DNA of 19,928 bases, from assembly GCA_003343705.1 (NCBI GenBank), contig QAKR01000022.1, positions 1-19,928 of the forward strand, given 5' to 3'. A program made the translations under genes and the position numbers. This document shows positions 1-6,907 of this stretch, piece by piece; the stretch's first letter is position 1, and each line of letters opens with the position of its first letter. Source of the DNA: Clostridiales bacterium. GTDB lineage: Bacteria; Bacillota; Clostridia; Oscillospirales; UBA644. The notes under the pieces were generated by a model. It was not told where the DNA came from. It did not search any database and saw only the letters and a program-made list of their open reading frames with translations.

Positions 1-3000
1 GTTACCTCTTTGCCGATATCTTCCATGTAACAGAAATATTTATTACTGTTAGGACCGGATATCTGATCACCGCGCATCCATTGATACGTAATTTTTTTAC
101 CTGCTGTGTCTATTCCCGAGATATGTGCAGTAAGTTCTGTACAATATTTCCCGGATCCTTCAATTGTTACGGTGAAATCCGAAGACTGAGCAACTGTTAC
201 AACTCTTGACCTTAATGCATATGATTCTATATAGTTTGGCAGATTGGCAACCCTTCTGCTCCATAAAGTATACATTGTTCCGGGGTTAAGCCCTGTAAAC
301 TCACCGGTGGTGTTCCATGTTGCACCATCGTCTACGGAGTATTCTATTCCGGCTTGAGGCTGAACATTTATAGTTGTAGATGTTCTGTTTATTATCTGAG
401 GTATAGTGGTTGGCATTGCTGCACGTTCAGGTTTTGCTATAACACTACCGGATTTTATGGTTGTCGTTCCGTTAATCGTAACTTCGCAGCTTATAACCTT
501 CCCTAATGAGCCTGTAGCCACAGTATAGGTATCTGTATTCGTTCCTACAGGTGTGTTATCCAAATACCACTGATACTTTAATGTTGCTCCGGTAGGTGCA
601 CCTGTAACAGTTGCAACAACAGAGCTCCCGTATGAAGCTGTTTTTGTTAAAGATACGCTTATCGGCGCGGTTGACTTTTCTGTAAATACAGACAACGGTT
701 TACTTGCCGCACTAGTATCAAACCCGGGATGTGCTAAACGTGCATAGAAATTATATTCAGTATCCGGGGTAAGGCCTGTAAACACATTTGATGTTTGCCA
801 GTTTATACCGTCCTTTGAATACTCTCGAGAGCCCAAAGATACTAACGTTACACTGGTATCGGTTTTTGAAGCTAAAACAGGTGCAACAGGTGCTTTTGTT
901 GGCAGCCTTTCGGGAATCACTGCACCTGATGTTATATCTATGGAACCGTCGTTGCTTGTTACGGTTACGGTAAGAGATTTATCAAGCTCGTCGGCATAAA
1001 TCGTGTATGTCGGAGAATTTTTGCCTACATTCACACCGTCAAGCTTCCACTGATACTGTAGATCTACGCCAGAAGGAGCATTGTAAACAGTTGCAGTTAC
1101 CGTTTTGCTGTACTTGGCATCTCCTGTAATAACAACAGATGCCGTACTTACATCATAAGAATAGCCGCATTTAGCACAAGTATAGGTAAAACGAGTCCCA
1201 TCTGCTGATAAAACTCCTGAATCAAACATACAAGATTCTGTTGCTATTAAACCACAGCTGCACGTTCCGGTATGGGTAGACGGTGAGCTGTTAGCATCAT
1301 GGATCCAACTATTATATGCGTGTTGGTGTGCTACATCATAATGATATCCGCACACTGTACATGTGTAGGTATAATGAGTCTTGTCTGCTGATAAGACGCC
1401 GGCGTCAAATGTGCATGCTTCTGTCGAAGCCATTCCACAGGCGCAAGTGCTTGTATGTGTGGAGGGTGAGCTGTTTGTATCATGAGTCCAACTATTATAT
1501 GCGTGTTGGTGTGCTACATCATAAGAATATCCGCATACTGTACATGTATAAGTGTAGTAAGTCCCGTCTGCGGACAAAACTCCCGAATCAAATGTACAAG
1601 ACTGTGTTGAAGTAACCCCACAATCACACATACCTGTATGCGTAGACGGCGAGCTGTTCACATCATGGGTCCAACTATTATATGTATGCTGATGTGCTAC
1701 ATCATAATGATATCCACACACTGCACATGTATAAGTATAGTAGGTCCCGTCTGCTGATAAAACACCCGCATCAAATGTGCAAGCCTGTGTTGATGTAAGG
1801 CCACATTCACATGTGCCCGTATGGGTGGAAGGTGAACTGTTTACATCATGGGTCCAATTTGTATATAGATGTTCGTGGGGAACATCATAAGAAAATCCGC
1901 ATACTGTACATGTATATTTCAAAAAAGTACCGTCGGCAGAAACAACACCGGGGCCAAATGTACATTCTCCTGATTCTGTCTGCCCACAGCTGCATGTTCT
2001 TATATGCATTGCAGGAACACTTCCTGCCTCATGAGCCCAATTACTAAACGAATGTGTGTGTATTTCATTGTAAGAATAACTGCATTTTGAACAAGTTTTA
2101 GTGTAGTAAGTTTTATCAGGGGAAAGAACGCCTCCGTCAAAAGAACAAGGCTGGTTTTGTATAGTATTCCCACAGTCACATGTTCCTGTGTGGGTTGAAG
2201 CTACCCCAGAGCTATTTGTATCATGCGTCCAAGCATACACATGATCGTGCTGAACAGGCTTTTCACCAAAAACAAAGGATGTATATGTGCTTGAGAAACC
2301 AAGTCCATTATTGTCAAGGGCTGTATTTTTGGTTAAATCGCCAAAGCTGTCGTGCAATCTTAAATAAGAAGAACTGCTTTGTGTACTTTCAATTATACCT
2401 GCAAATGTATGGAAATAGTCTACTAAAACATTGCCAAGCTTAATTGTTTGGCCTTCTCTTACTGTATAAGTATGATTGTTATATGTGAAGAAATTATTAG
2501 TTATACATAATTCAATTACATAGGAAGTAACAACTGCGTAATTTTTATCCAGATCTGCTGCGGTCAAAGGTGTTTGCGGGCTGGCTGCATTTATTCTAAC
2601 ACATTTGGAAGCCATTGGTATAAGTGCCTGTGTAGGATAAATAGTATTACCATCGTTGTCTTTATCGGTAGAATTCCAATCAGGGCAATAACCTGATCCT
2701 AAACAACTCCAGAAAGGTTTATCCGGGTAAAGTGGATCACCCGGCAAACAGACAGTACTGTTACCGTTACCTGAATATGTAGAGTTTGGTGAAAATGTTA
2801 AACATGCTTTTCCCGAACCTAAGTCTTCACCTGTAGGATCCATAACTACTTGAACACAATCTGTGCCATTATTTGTAGCTATATAATCAGGAGTCCAAGT
2901 TGGCGTGGGGTCATTAACGGCAATTTTAAGGTAAAGCCCTTCATCTCTCCACATATATGAAAAGGTTCCGGAAGCATATGCAGTGCTTTTTATTAAGGCT

Positions 3001-3275
3001 TTTGAATTATAGATGGGATTCGCATATTTAGAGTTTTTTGTAACCCATGTCGCATTTTCGTGAGTCAGGGATATCGTAACGGCATCAGCCCACTCCCCGG
3101 TCGCCGCAACCCCGTCAAGAGTGGGAGCGGTTTTTGCATATGGAATAATAATATTACCTGCACCGTCTTTATTAAATGTTCCTGCTGGGGCTGTAGCTGA
3201 GGGAACTGCAAATGCAGAAATAAAGGTTGCTAACATTGCAAGTGTAAGGAAAATTGCTAACGCTTTTTTTTGCAT
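1..3275 (-). CDS. large secreted modular protein, C-terminus beyond window
   Basis: I translated this open frame by hand; it starts at ATG 3275 (ribosome binding site AAAGGAC at 3285-3291) and is still open at the left edge, giving 1091 visible residues. Residues 1-24 or 1-29 form a signal peptide (two Lys, a hydrophobic core, and AFA or ATA cleavage sites). Residues about 45-340 resemble a CBM9/DOMON-like carbohydrate-binding domain: a 'LDGVAATGEW' strand, then 'YMWRDEGLYLKIAVND' and a 'VQVVMDP' strand. Residues 343-710 are six Cys/His repeats. From about 711, Ig-like modules with a 'YQW' core (about 711-789, 869-950, 1034 onward) alternate with FN3-like modules (about 790-868, 951-1033) that carry 'EYSKDGINW' and 'FTGLTP'. 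No catalytic domain is visible. The protein is probably cell-surface or secreted; the anchor (SLH, dockerin or LPXTG) would lie outside the window. It is transcribed alone from the promoter at 3350-3378. The domain calls are by eye and the function is unknown. Confidence 0.9.
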   Translation of the reverse strand, partial: MQKKALAIFLTLAMLATFISAFAVPSATAPAGTFNKDGAGNIIIPYAKTAPTLDGVAATGEWADAVTISLTHENATWVTKNSKYANPIYNSKALIKSTAYASGTFSYMWRDEGLYLKIAVNDPTPTWTPDYIATNNGTDCVQVVMDPTGEDLGSGKACLTFSPNSTYSGNGNSTVCLPGDPLYPDKPFWSCLGSGYCPDWNSTDKDNDGNTIYPTQALIPMASKCVRINAASPQTPLTAADLDKNYAVVTSYVIELCITNNFFTYNNHTYTVREGQTIKLGNVLVDYFHTFAGIIESTQSSSSYLRLHDSFGDLTKNTALDNNGLGFSSTYTSFVFGEKPVQHDHVYAWTHDTNSSGVASTHTGTCDCGNTIQNQPCSFDGGVLSPDKTYYTKTCSKCSYSYNEIHTHSFSNWAHEAGSVPAMHIRTCSCGQTESGECTFGPGVVSADGTFLKYTCTVCGFSYDVPHEHLYTNWTHDVNSSPSTHTGTCECGLTSTQACTFDAGVLSADGTYYTYTCAVCGYHYDVAHQHTYNSWTHDVNSSPSTHTGMCDCGVTSTQSCTFDSGVLSADGTYYTYTCTVCGYSYDVAHQHAYNSWTHDTNSSPSTHTSTCACGMASTEACTFDAGVLSADKTHYTYTCTVCGYHYDVAHQHAYNSWIHDANSSPSTHTGTCSCGLIATESCMFDSGVLSADGTRFTYTCAKCGYSYDVSTASVVITGDAKYSKTVTATVYNAPSGVDLQYQWKLDGVNVGKNSPTYTIYADELDKSLTVTVTSNDGSIDITSGAVIPERLPTKAPVAPVLASKTDTSVTLVSLGSREYSKDGINWQTSNVFTGLTPDTEYNFYARLAHPGFDTSAASKPLSVFTEKSTAPISVSLTKTASYGSSVVATVTGAPTGATLKYQWYLDNTPVGTNTDTYTVATGSLGKVISCEVTINGTTTIKSGSVIAKPERAAMPTTIPQIINRTSTTINVQPQAGIEYSVDDGATWNTTGEFTGLNPGTMYTLWSRRVANLPNYIESYALRSRVVTVAQSSDFTVTIEGSGKYCTELTAHISGIDTAGKKITYQWMRGDQISGPNSNKYFCYMEDIGKEV
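1146..2249 (-). repeat. six tandem Cys/His-rich protein repeats
   Basis: This is a coding tandem repeat inside the surface-protein gene. Units are 2061-2249 (63 aa), 1878-2060, 1695-1877, 1512-1694, 1329-1511 and 1146-1328 (61 aa, or 183 bp, each). In the 61-residue unit the conserved positions are H1, H3, W8, H10, H19, C23, C25-G26, C33, F35, C51, C54-G55 and Y58-D59-V60. The Cys spacing is C-x-C-x7-C-x17-C-x2-C. The three units nearest the C-terminal side (1146-1694) are very similar in DNA as well, which points to recent duplication. The unit nearest the N-terminus is the most divergent. Five Cys and four His per unit suggest a metal-binding or disulfide-stapled fold; that is inference. 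Confidence 0.93.
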
Positions 3276-3349
3276 AATAGTTCGTCCTTTCGTATAATTT
3301 TTTATTAAGTTTTATTTACAAAATATTGTCTATTTATTATTCTAAAGGA

Positions 3350-3378
3350 ATTATAGCAAAAAAAAACAGCATTGTCAA
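3350..3378 (-). promoter_or_regulatory. consensus sigma-A promoter of the surface-protein gene
   Basis: On the minus strand a perfect -35 box TTGACA (3373-3378) and a perfect -10 box TATAAT (3350-3355) are separated by exactly 17 nt. Transcription would start near 3343, leaving a leader of roughly 68 nt before ATG 3275. The -35 box lies in the loop and 3' arm of the upstream operon's terminator hairpin, and the spacer contains its T-tract. Confidence 0.85.
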
Positions 3379-3384
3379 TGCTGT
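3357..3384 (-). terminator. Rho-independent terminator of the lon-XRE operon
   Basis: Stem ACAGCATT / AATGCTGT (3377-3384 with 3366-3373) with a 3-nt loop is followed on the minus strand by a run of nine T (3358-3366). It lies 44 bp past the stop codon of the XRE gene, as expected for the end of the seven-gene operon. The DNA also holds the promoter of the next gene. Confidence 0.85.
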
Positions 3385-3427
3385 CTTTGTAGAATTTTTA
3401 ACTTGTTTATTGTTAATTTTACACAAA

Positions 3428-3760
3428 TTATTGATTTATGATTTTAACAAGTTCCCTATACTGTGCCGGCTTAGTATGCTTTAATTCATTTATTTGACGC
3501 GCTATAAACGAGTACAGCTCATATTTATCATGAAAATTAAAAAGAGGAATAGCATCTGATAAATTAAGTTCATATGCTTTACATATTTTTAGAACAACAT
3601 CTTGAGAAGGCTCCAGTTTTGTACCGGTTCTTGGATCTCTTCCTTTTTCAAGAGCAGAAAGATATGTATGGCAAATGCCTATCTGAGCACTTGCTTCGCG
3701 GAGACTTAATTTGCGTTTTTTACGCTCTCCGATTAATATTTGCTCAAATTCCTTTTCCAT
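3428..3760 (-). CDS. XRE-family helix-turn-helix regulator
   Basis: This 110-residue protein has an N-terminal lambda-repressor/Cro-type DNA-binding domain at about residues 8-68. The HTH core reads 'SLREASAQIG' followed by 'THYLSALEKG'-type helix-3 residues ('CHTYLSALEKGRDP'). The short C-terminal helical tail (about 75-110, 'ELYSFIARQINELKHTK') has no ligand domain I recognise and may serve for dimerisation. Its ATG overlaps the yebC stop codon by one base (TAATG), so it is probably translationally coupled to yebC. It is the last gene of the operon, followed by the terminator at 3357-3384. The targets are unknown; the surface-protein promoter just downstream is an obvious candidate, but that is only proximity. 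Confidence 0.88.
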   Translation of the reverse strand: MEKEFEQILIGERKKRKLSLREASAQIGICHTYLSALEKGRDPRTGTKLEPSQDVVLKICKAYELNLSDAIPLFNFHDKYELYSFIARQINELKHTKPAQYRELVKIINQ

Positions 3761-4488
3761 TATTCTTCATTCCAATTATGATATGTGTTCTGTACATCAT
3801 CATCGTCTTCCAGCATATCGAGAAGTTTTTGCATCTTCTCACGACTTTCTTCATCTGGGATAGCTGTATAATTTGACGGGACCATTTCTTCCTCTGCAGA
3901 AAGGAACGTATACCCTGCATCTTCAAGAGTTTTTTTAGTTTCAGTGAAAGCTTCATCAGGCTGAGTATAAATCTCATATACCTCAGCTTCTGTTACAAAG
4001 TCCTCACACGGTGTGGACATAAGAACTTCCATAAGTTTATCTTCGTCGTATTCTTCTTTTTCTATTACAATAACACCTTTTTTTGAAAACATCCAGTTAA
4101 CAGACCCTGTCTGGCCTAAGTTCCCGTTATTTTTATCAAAATAATGGCGTAGATTACCGGCTGTTCTATTGCGGTTGTCCGTCAAGCATTCAACTAAAAC
4201 AGCTATACCTGCAGGGCCGTAACCTTCGTATGTTATCTCTTCATAATTTGTGTCGTCTCCACCGCCTGCAGCTTTTTTTATAACTCTTTCAATATTGTCG
4301 TTAGGCACATTGTTTTGTTTTGCTTTAGCAATAAGGTCTTTAAGCTTTGAGTTTGAAGTGGGGTCTGGCCCGTGTTCTTTAACGCAAAGGGTAATTTCAC
4401 GACCTATTTTTGTAAAAACAGATGCACGCTGGCTGTCTGTTTTCTCTTTTTTGTGCATAATATTTTTCCATTTAGAATGACCGGACAT
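3760..4488 (-). CDS. yebC: YebC/PmpR family protein
   Basis: This 242-residue protein has the full family length. The N-terminus 'MSGHSKWKNIMHKKEKTD' is the diagnostic YebC start, followed by 'NVPNDNIERVIKKAAGG', 'YEGYGPAGIAVLVECLTDNRNRT', 'GNLGQTGSVNWMF' and the C-terminal 'EMVPSNYTAIPDEE'. The family (DUF28, TACO1-like) was long annotated as a transcriptional regulator (PmpR in Pseudomonas). TACO1 and more recent bacterial work link it to translation, including relief of ribosome stalling at proline runs. A good ribosome binding site (GGAGG) precedes ATG 4488, 21 bp after the stop codon of the pseudo-ATPase gene. The run of acidic residues near the C-terminus ('LEDDDDVQ') is normal for Firmicutes members. 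Confidence 0.95.
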   Translation of the reverse strand: MSGHSKWKNIMHKKEKTDSQRASVFTKIGREITLCVKEHGPDPTSNSKLKDLIAKAKQNNVPNDNIERVIKKAAGGGDDTNYEEITYEGYGPAGIAVLVECLTDNRNRTAGNLRHYFDKNNGNLGQTGSVNWMFSKKGVIVIEKEEYDEDKLMEVLMSTPCEDFVTEAEVYEIYTQPDEAFTETKKTLEDAGYTFLSAEEEMVPSNYTAIPDEESREKMQKLLDMLEDDDDVQNTYHNWNEE

Positions 4489-4509
4489 ATATAATTCCTC
4501 CGAATAAAT

Positions 4510-6135
4510 TTATTGCAATGATAAATATATTATAGGTGCAGTCCATATAAGATTAAAAATAAAAATCCACATACCCGGTGTAGACGGGTAAACGGCAAAA
4601 ATAGCAACCGCCGTAAGAACAGCACCTAATATTATAGAAAATGTTTTTAAGAATATAGTTGCGTCAAGTATACTTGAAAGTTTTTTCGCACGCTCAACAG
4701 ATGTCAATATCCCTATAGCATTTTTTGTAGTTATCATAACAGGGTTTGATTTTTTTAATAATAATTCTTCTCTTGTTTTTTTAAGAAGCTTACGCTCTTC
4801 GCCTTCAGGGACAAGAATATGAGCTTTTTTCAATCCGTATCGTGTTTGTACTGTATATTCGTTTATATTACAATCTCGTGTTTCTACAATTAGGTTAAAG
4901 TTCTGACCAATTCGCTCTGCGACTTGTTTTAGTACAGGGTTTGCAGAATATTGAACAAGAATAACAGCAACCAAATCTCCTTGAACTGCAAGATAAAAAA
5001 GATTTCTGTTCATCGTCATATATGTCGCTTCCTGTTCCTGAGAAAGAGGTGAAATATTATGAGATAAAAGCAAATTTCTGTTACCTAATAAAACATCCTC
5101 TCCGTTTACCTTGGCTGAAACCCCGTGATTCTGAATATTTTTAACAAAAGATACATGTGGCAATGAGTCTCTTTCGCATTCAAGAATTTCAAAAACAGAC
5201 GGGGCTATAGGAGATTTTATTTCGTCAAGTAAAACAGCTGCATACTCTAAAGACTTTGAAACATAACTTTTTTTAAAAAACCGTATATTTACAATACCGG
5301 CATATTCATCGGTAAAAAGGTCCGTATCTTCAACTACTAAAGTATCTATATCCTTGAGCCGTTCAACAGATTCAGCACCTAAAAGAATGCTTCCTAATTT
5401 TCGTAATTTATGTTGTGCTATTATATAAGGTAAAACGAATGCGGCTTCACTTGTAAACGCAGCACCACAAGCGCCTAAACAAGCCAACATTAAAAAAAAT
5501 GAATCAGCACCGCGAAAAATAAACGCAAAAACAGATACAACAATTACAGCCGCTGTATAAACAGGTACAAAAATATAGTTATTTCTTTCTGCAGGGTCTT
5601 CTTCATAAGAACTCGCAACAACATCCGGAAACGTTACAACAGGATTAACCATGAAAACTTTTGAAATAAATCTCTTTTTCAAATCAGCATTTGCCGCTTC
5701 AACAGAAAATGTATTGTTTTCTTTAATCAACTCTATGTTCTTTATAATTTGAATAATGTAAATCAGTTTCATAAGCATAGATATGCCTATTGATATAAAA
5801 ACAATCCATGAAATTAAATTCGGGTTTTCTGTTTGTGAAAAAAACAACCATATAGATTGTGCAAGAGATAATATTAACGCAACAGTACAAAGGCTGTCAT
5901 TAGACGGCATCTTATTAAAAATTGAAACGATACCGTCTGTAAGCTCATGAAAACATACACCATATACAACACCTATACAGACTATTGAAATAATAGCTTG
6001 TGCTATATTTGGTAAAGGTGTTACAGAAACAATAAAAACAATAAATGCTGCAACAAGCGACACTATAGTTTTAACCGTCAGTGAATCTTTGCTTTCCATC
6101 GCTATACGATATTGCTGGCTATAACTGTCGGGCAA
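4510..6135 (-). CDS. degenerate P1B-type ATPase-like membrane protein (probable pseudoenzyme)
   Basis: The product is 541 residues from TTG 6135, chosen because AAAGGGGG lies 7 nt upstream and the gene then starts 4 bp after rlmB; ATG 6165 would overlap rlmB and lacks such a site. Predicted membrane segments fall at about 19-41, 44-62, 81-99, 108-132, 187-207, 212-240, 491-514 and 520-540, the 2+2+2+2 order of heavy-metal P1B ATPases. The loop after helix four is only about 45 residues, so the actuator domain with TGES is essentially missing. The CPC site reads 'ACGAAF', the DKTGTLT phosphorylation loop reads 'EDTDLFT' (269-275), the HP motif reads 'KSPIA', TGDN reads 'ETRDCN', and GDGVND is unrecognisable. 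Fold landmarks survive: 'ESVERLKDIDTLVVED', 'HGVSAKVNGEDVLLGN' and 'YLAVQGDLVAVI'. ATP-driven transport is therefore unlikely. The role is unknown. The reading frame is intact. Confidence 0.82.
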   Translation of the reverse strand: MPDSYSQQYRIAMESKDSLTVKTIVSLVAAFIVFIVSVTPLPNIAQAIISIVCIGVVYGVCFHELTDGIVSIFNKMPSNDSLCTVALILSLAQSIWLFFSQTENPNLISWIVFISIGISMLMKLIYIIQIIKNIELIKENNTFSVEAANADLKKRFISKVFMVNPVVTFPDVVASSYEEDPAERNNYIFVPVYTAAVIVVSVFAFIFRGADSFFLMLACLGACGAAFTSEAAFVLPYIIAQHKLRKLGSILLGAESVERLKDIDTLVVEDTDLFTDEYAGIVNIRFFKKSYVSKSLEYAAVLLDEIKSPIAPSVFEILECERDSLPHVSFVKNIQNHGVSAKVNGEDVLLGNRNLLLSHNISPLSQEQEATYMTMNRNLFYLAVQGDLVAVILVQYSANPVLKQVAERIGQNFNLIVETRDCNINEYTVQTRYGLKKAHILVPEGEERKLLKKTREELLLKKSNPVMITTKNAIGILTSVERAKKLSSILDATIFLKTFSIILGAVLTAVAIFAVYPSTPGMWIFIFNLIWTAPIIYLSLQ

Positions 6136-6139
6136 AGCG

Positions 6140-6907
6140 TTACCCCCTTTGTCGGAGAATTTCATACATCAAAACGCCGCCCGCTACTGAAACATTAAGC
6201 GAGTTAGCGTCTTCTCTCATAGGAATTTTCACAAGTGCATCACAGCGGTCTCGAACAAGGCGTGAAACACCTCGGCCCTCGTCGCCTAAAACCAATGCTG
6301 AAGCGCCGGTGAAATCAGTTTTGTATATATTGTTTTCTGCTTTCCCGTCAGCGCCGTAAACCCAAATATTTTTTTGTTTTATATATGATATAGTTTCTGC
6401 TATATTTACAACACGTGCAATCTTTATGTGTTCGCAAGAACCTGCTGCAGCTTTATAAACAGTTGTAGTAAGACCACAAGCATTTCGCTTCGGTAAGATT
6501 ATTCCGTGTACACCAACTGCATGAGCCGTTCGAATAAGTGCACCAAGATTGTGCGGATCGGTTATACCGTCTATTATAAGTATAAACGGCTTTTCATTGC
6601 GAGCTTGTGCAACATCTATTATATCCTCAACATCGCAATAAACAAAATCCGTTGCAAGAGCTACTACTCCCTGATGATTTGCTCCGCCGCTCATTGCATC
6701 AAGTTTTGCCTTATCAGCTTCAACAACAGTTATCCTGTAATCTTTTGCCATTGCAAGTATTTTTAATATTGAACCCTCGCGCTGCCCTCTACGTACAAAA
6801 ATCTTATCAACAGTTCGATCTGATGATATCAATTCTATTATGGGGTTTCTGCCGCATACAATATTCTCGTCTGTTGCTTTTTCTGTTTTAATATTTTTTT
6901 TAATCAT
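6140..6907 (-). CDS. rlmB: 23S rRNA 2'-O-ribose methyltransferase, TrmH family (RlmB-like)
   Basis: This 255-residue SPOUT-class SAM-dependent methyltransferase is most likely the enzyme modifying 23S rRNA G2251. The N-terminal substrate-binding domain begins at 'GRNPIIELI' (19-27). The three SPOUT motifs are present: motif 1 'DPHNLGALIRTA' (117-128, with the catalytic-region N and R), motif 2 'LVLGDEGRGV' (205-214) and motif 3 'IPMREDANSLNVSVAGG' (228-244), which form the trefoil knot and the SAM site. Length is normal for RlmB/TrmH group 3. The ATG overlaps the lysA stop codon (ATGA), and the TAA is 4 bp from the next start. Distinguishing RlmB from other TrmH-group-3 enzymes (YacO-like) by eye is not absolute. 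Confidence 0.92.
   Translation of the reverse strand: MIKKNIKTEKATDENIVCGRNPIIELISSDRTVDKIFVRRGQREGSILKILAMAKDYRITVVEADKAKLDAMSGGANHQGVVALATDFVYCDVEDIIDVAQARNEKPFILIIDGITDPHNLGALIRTAHAVGVHGIILPKRNACGLTTTVYKAAAGSCEHIKIARVVNIAETISYIKQKNIWVYGADGKAENNIYKTDFTGASALVLGDEGRGVSRLVRDRCDALVKIPMREDANSLNVSVAGGVLMYEILRQRG
6143..6150 (-). promoter_or_regulatory. ribosome binding site deciding the TTG start of the pseudo-ATPase gene
   Basis: AAAGGGGG on the minus strand, 7 nt before TTG 6133-6135, sits inside the last codons of rlmB. It supports the TTG start over ATG 6165 and suggests coupling to rlmB translation. Confidence 0.7.

Noticed and set aside
1149..2249. Regular repeats that could suggest a CRISPR array or satellite DNA
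   Set aside because: The 183-bp period is a whole number of codons, and the units translate to conserved Cys/His protein repeats in an unbroken minus-strand frame.
788..2443. Plus-strand open frames across the surface-protein gene
   Set aside because: They are antisense shadows of the repeat-rich minus-strand gene, with no ribosome binding site and no recognisable protein family.
4529..4557. Internal promoter for yebC (TATAAT with TTTAAT)
   Set aside because: The -10 box is perfect but the -35 matches only half of the consensus, and it lies inside coding sequence of an AT-rich gene where such matches are common.
4510..6165. Functional heavy-metal-transporting ATPase
   Set aside because: The phosphorylation Asp, CPC, TGES, HP, TGDN and GDGVND motifs are all absent or altered, so the annotation as a transporter is not supported.
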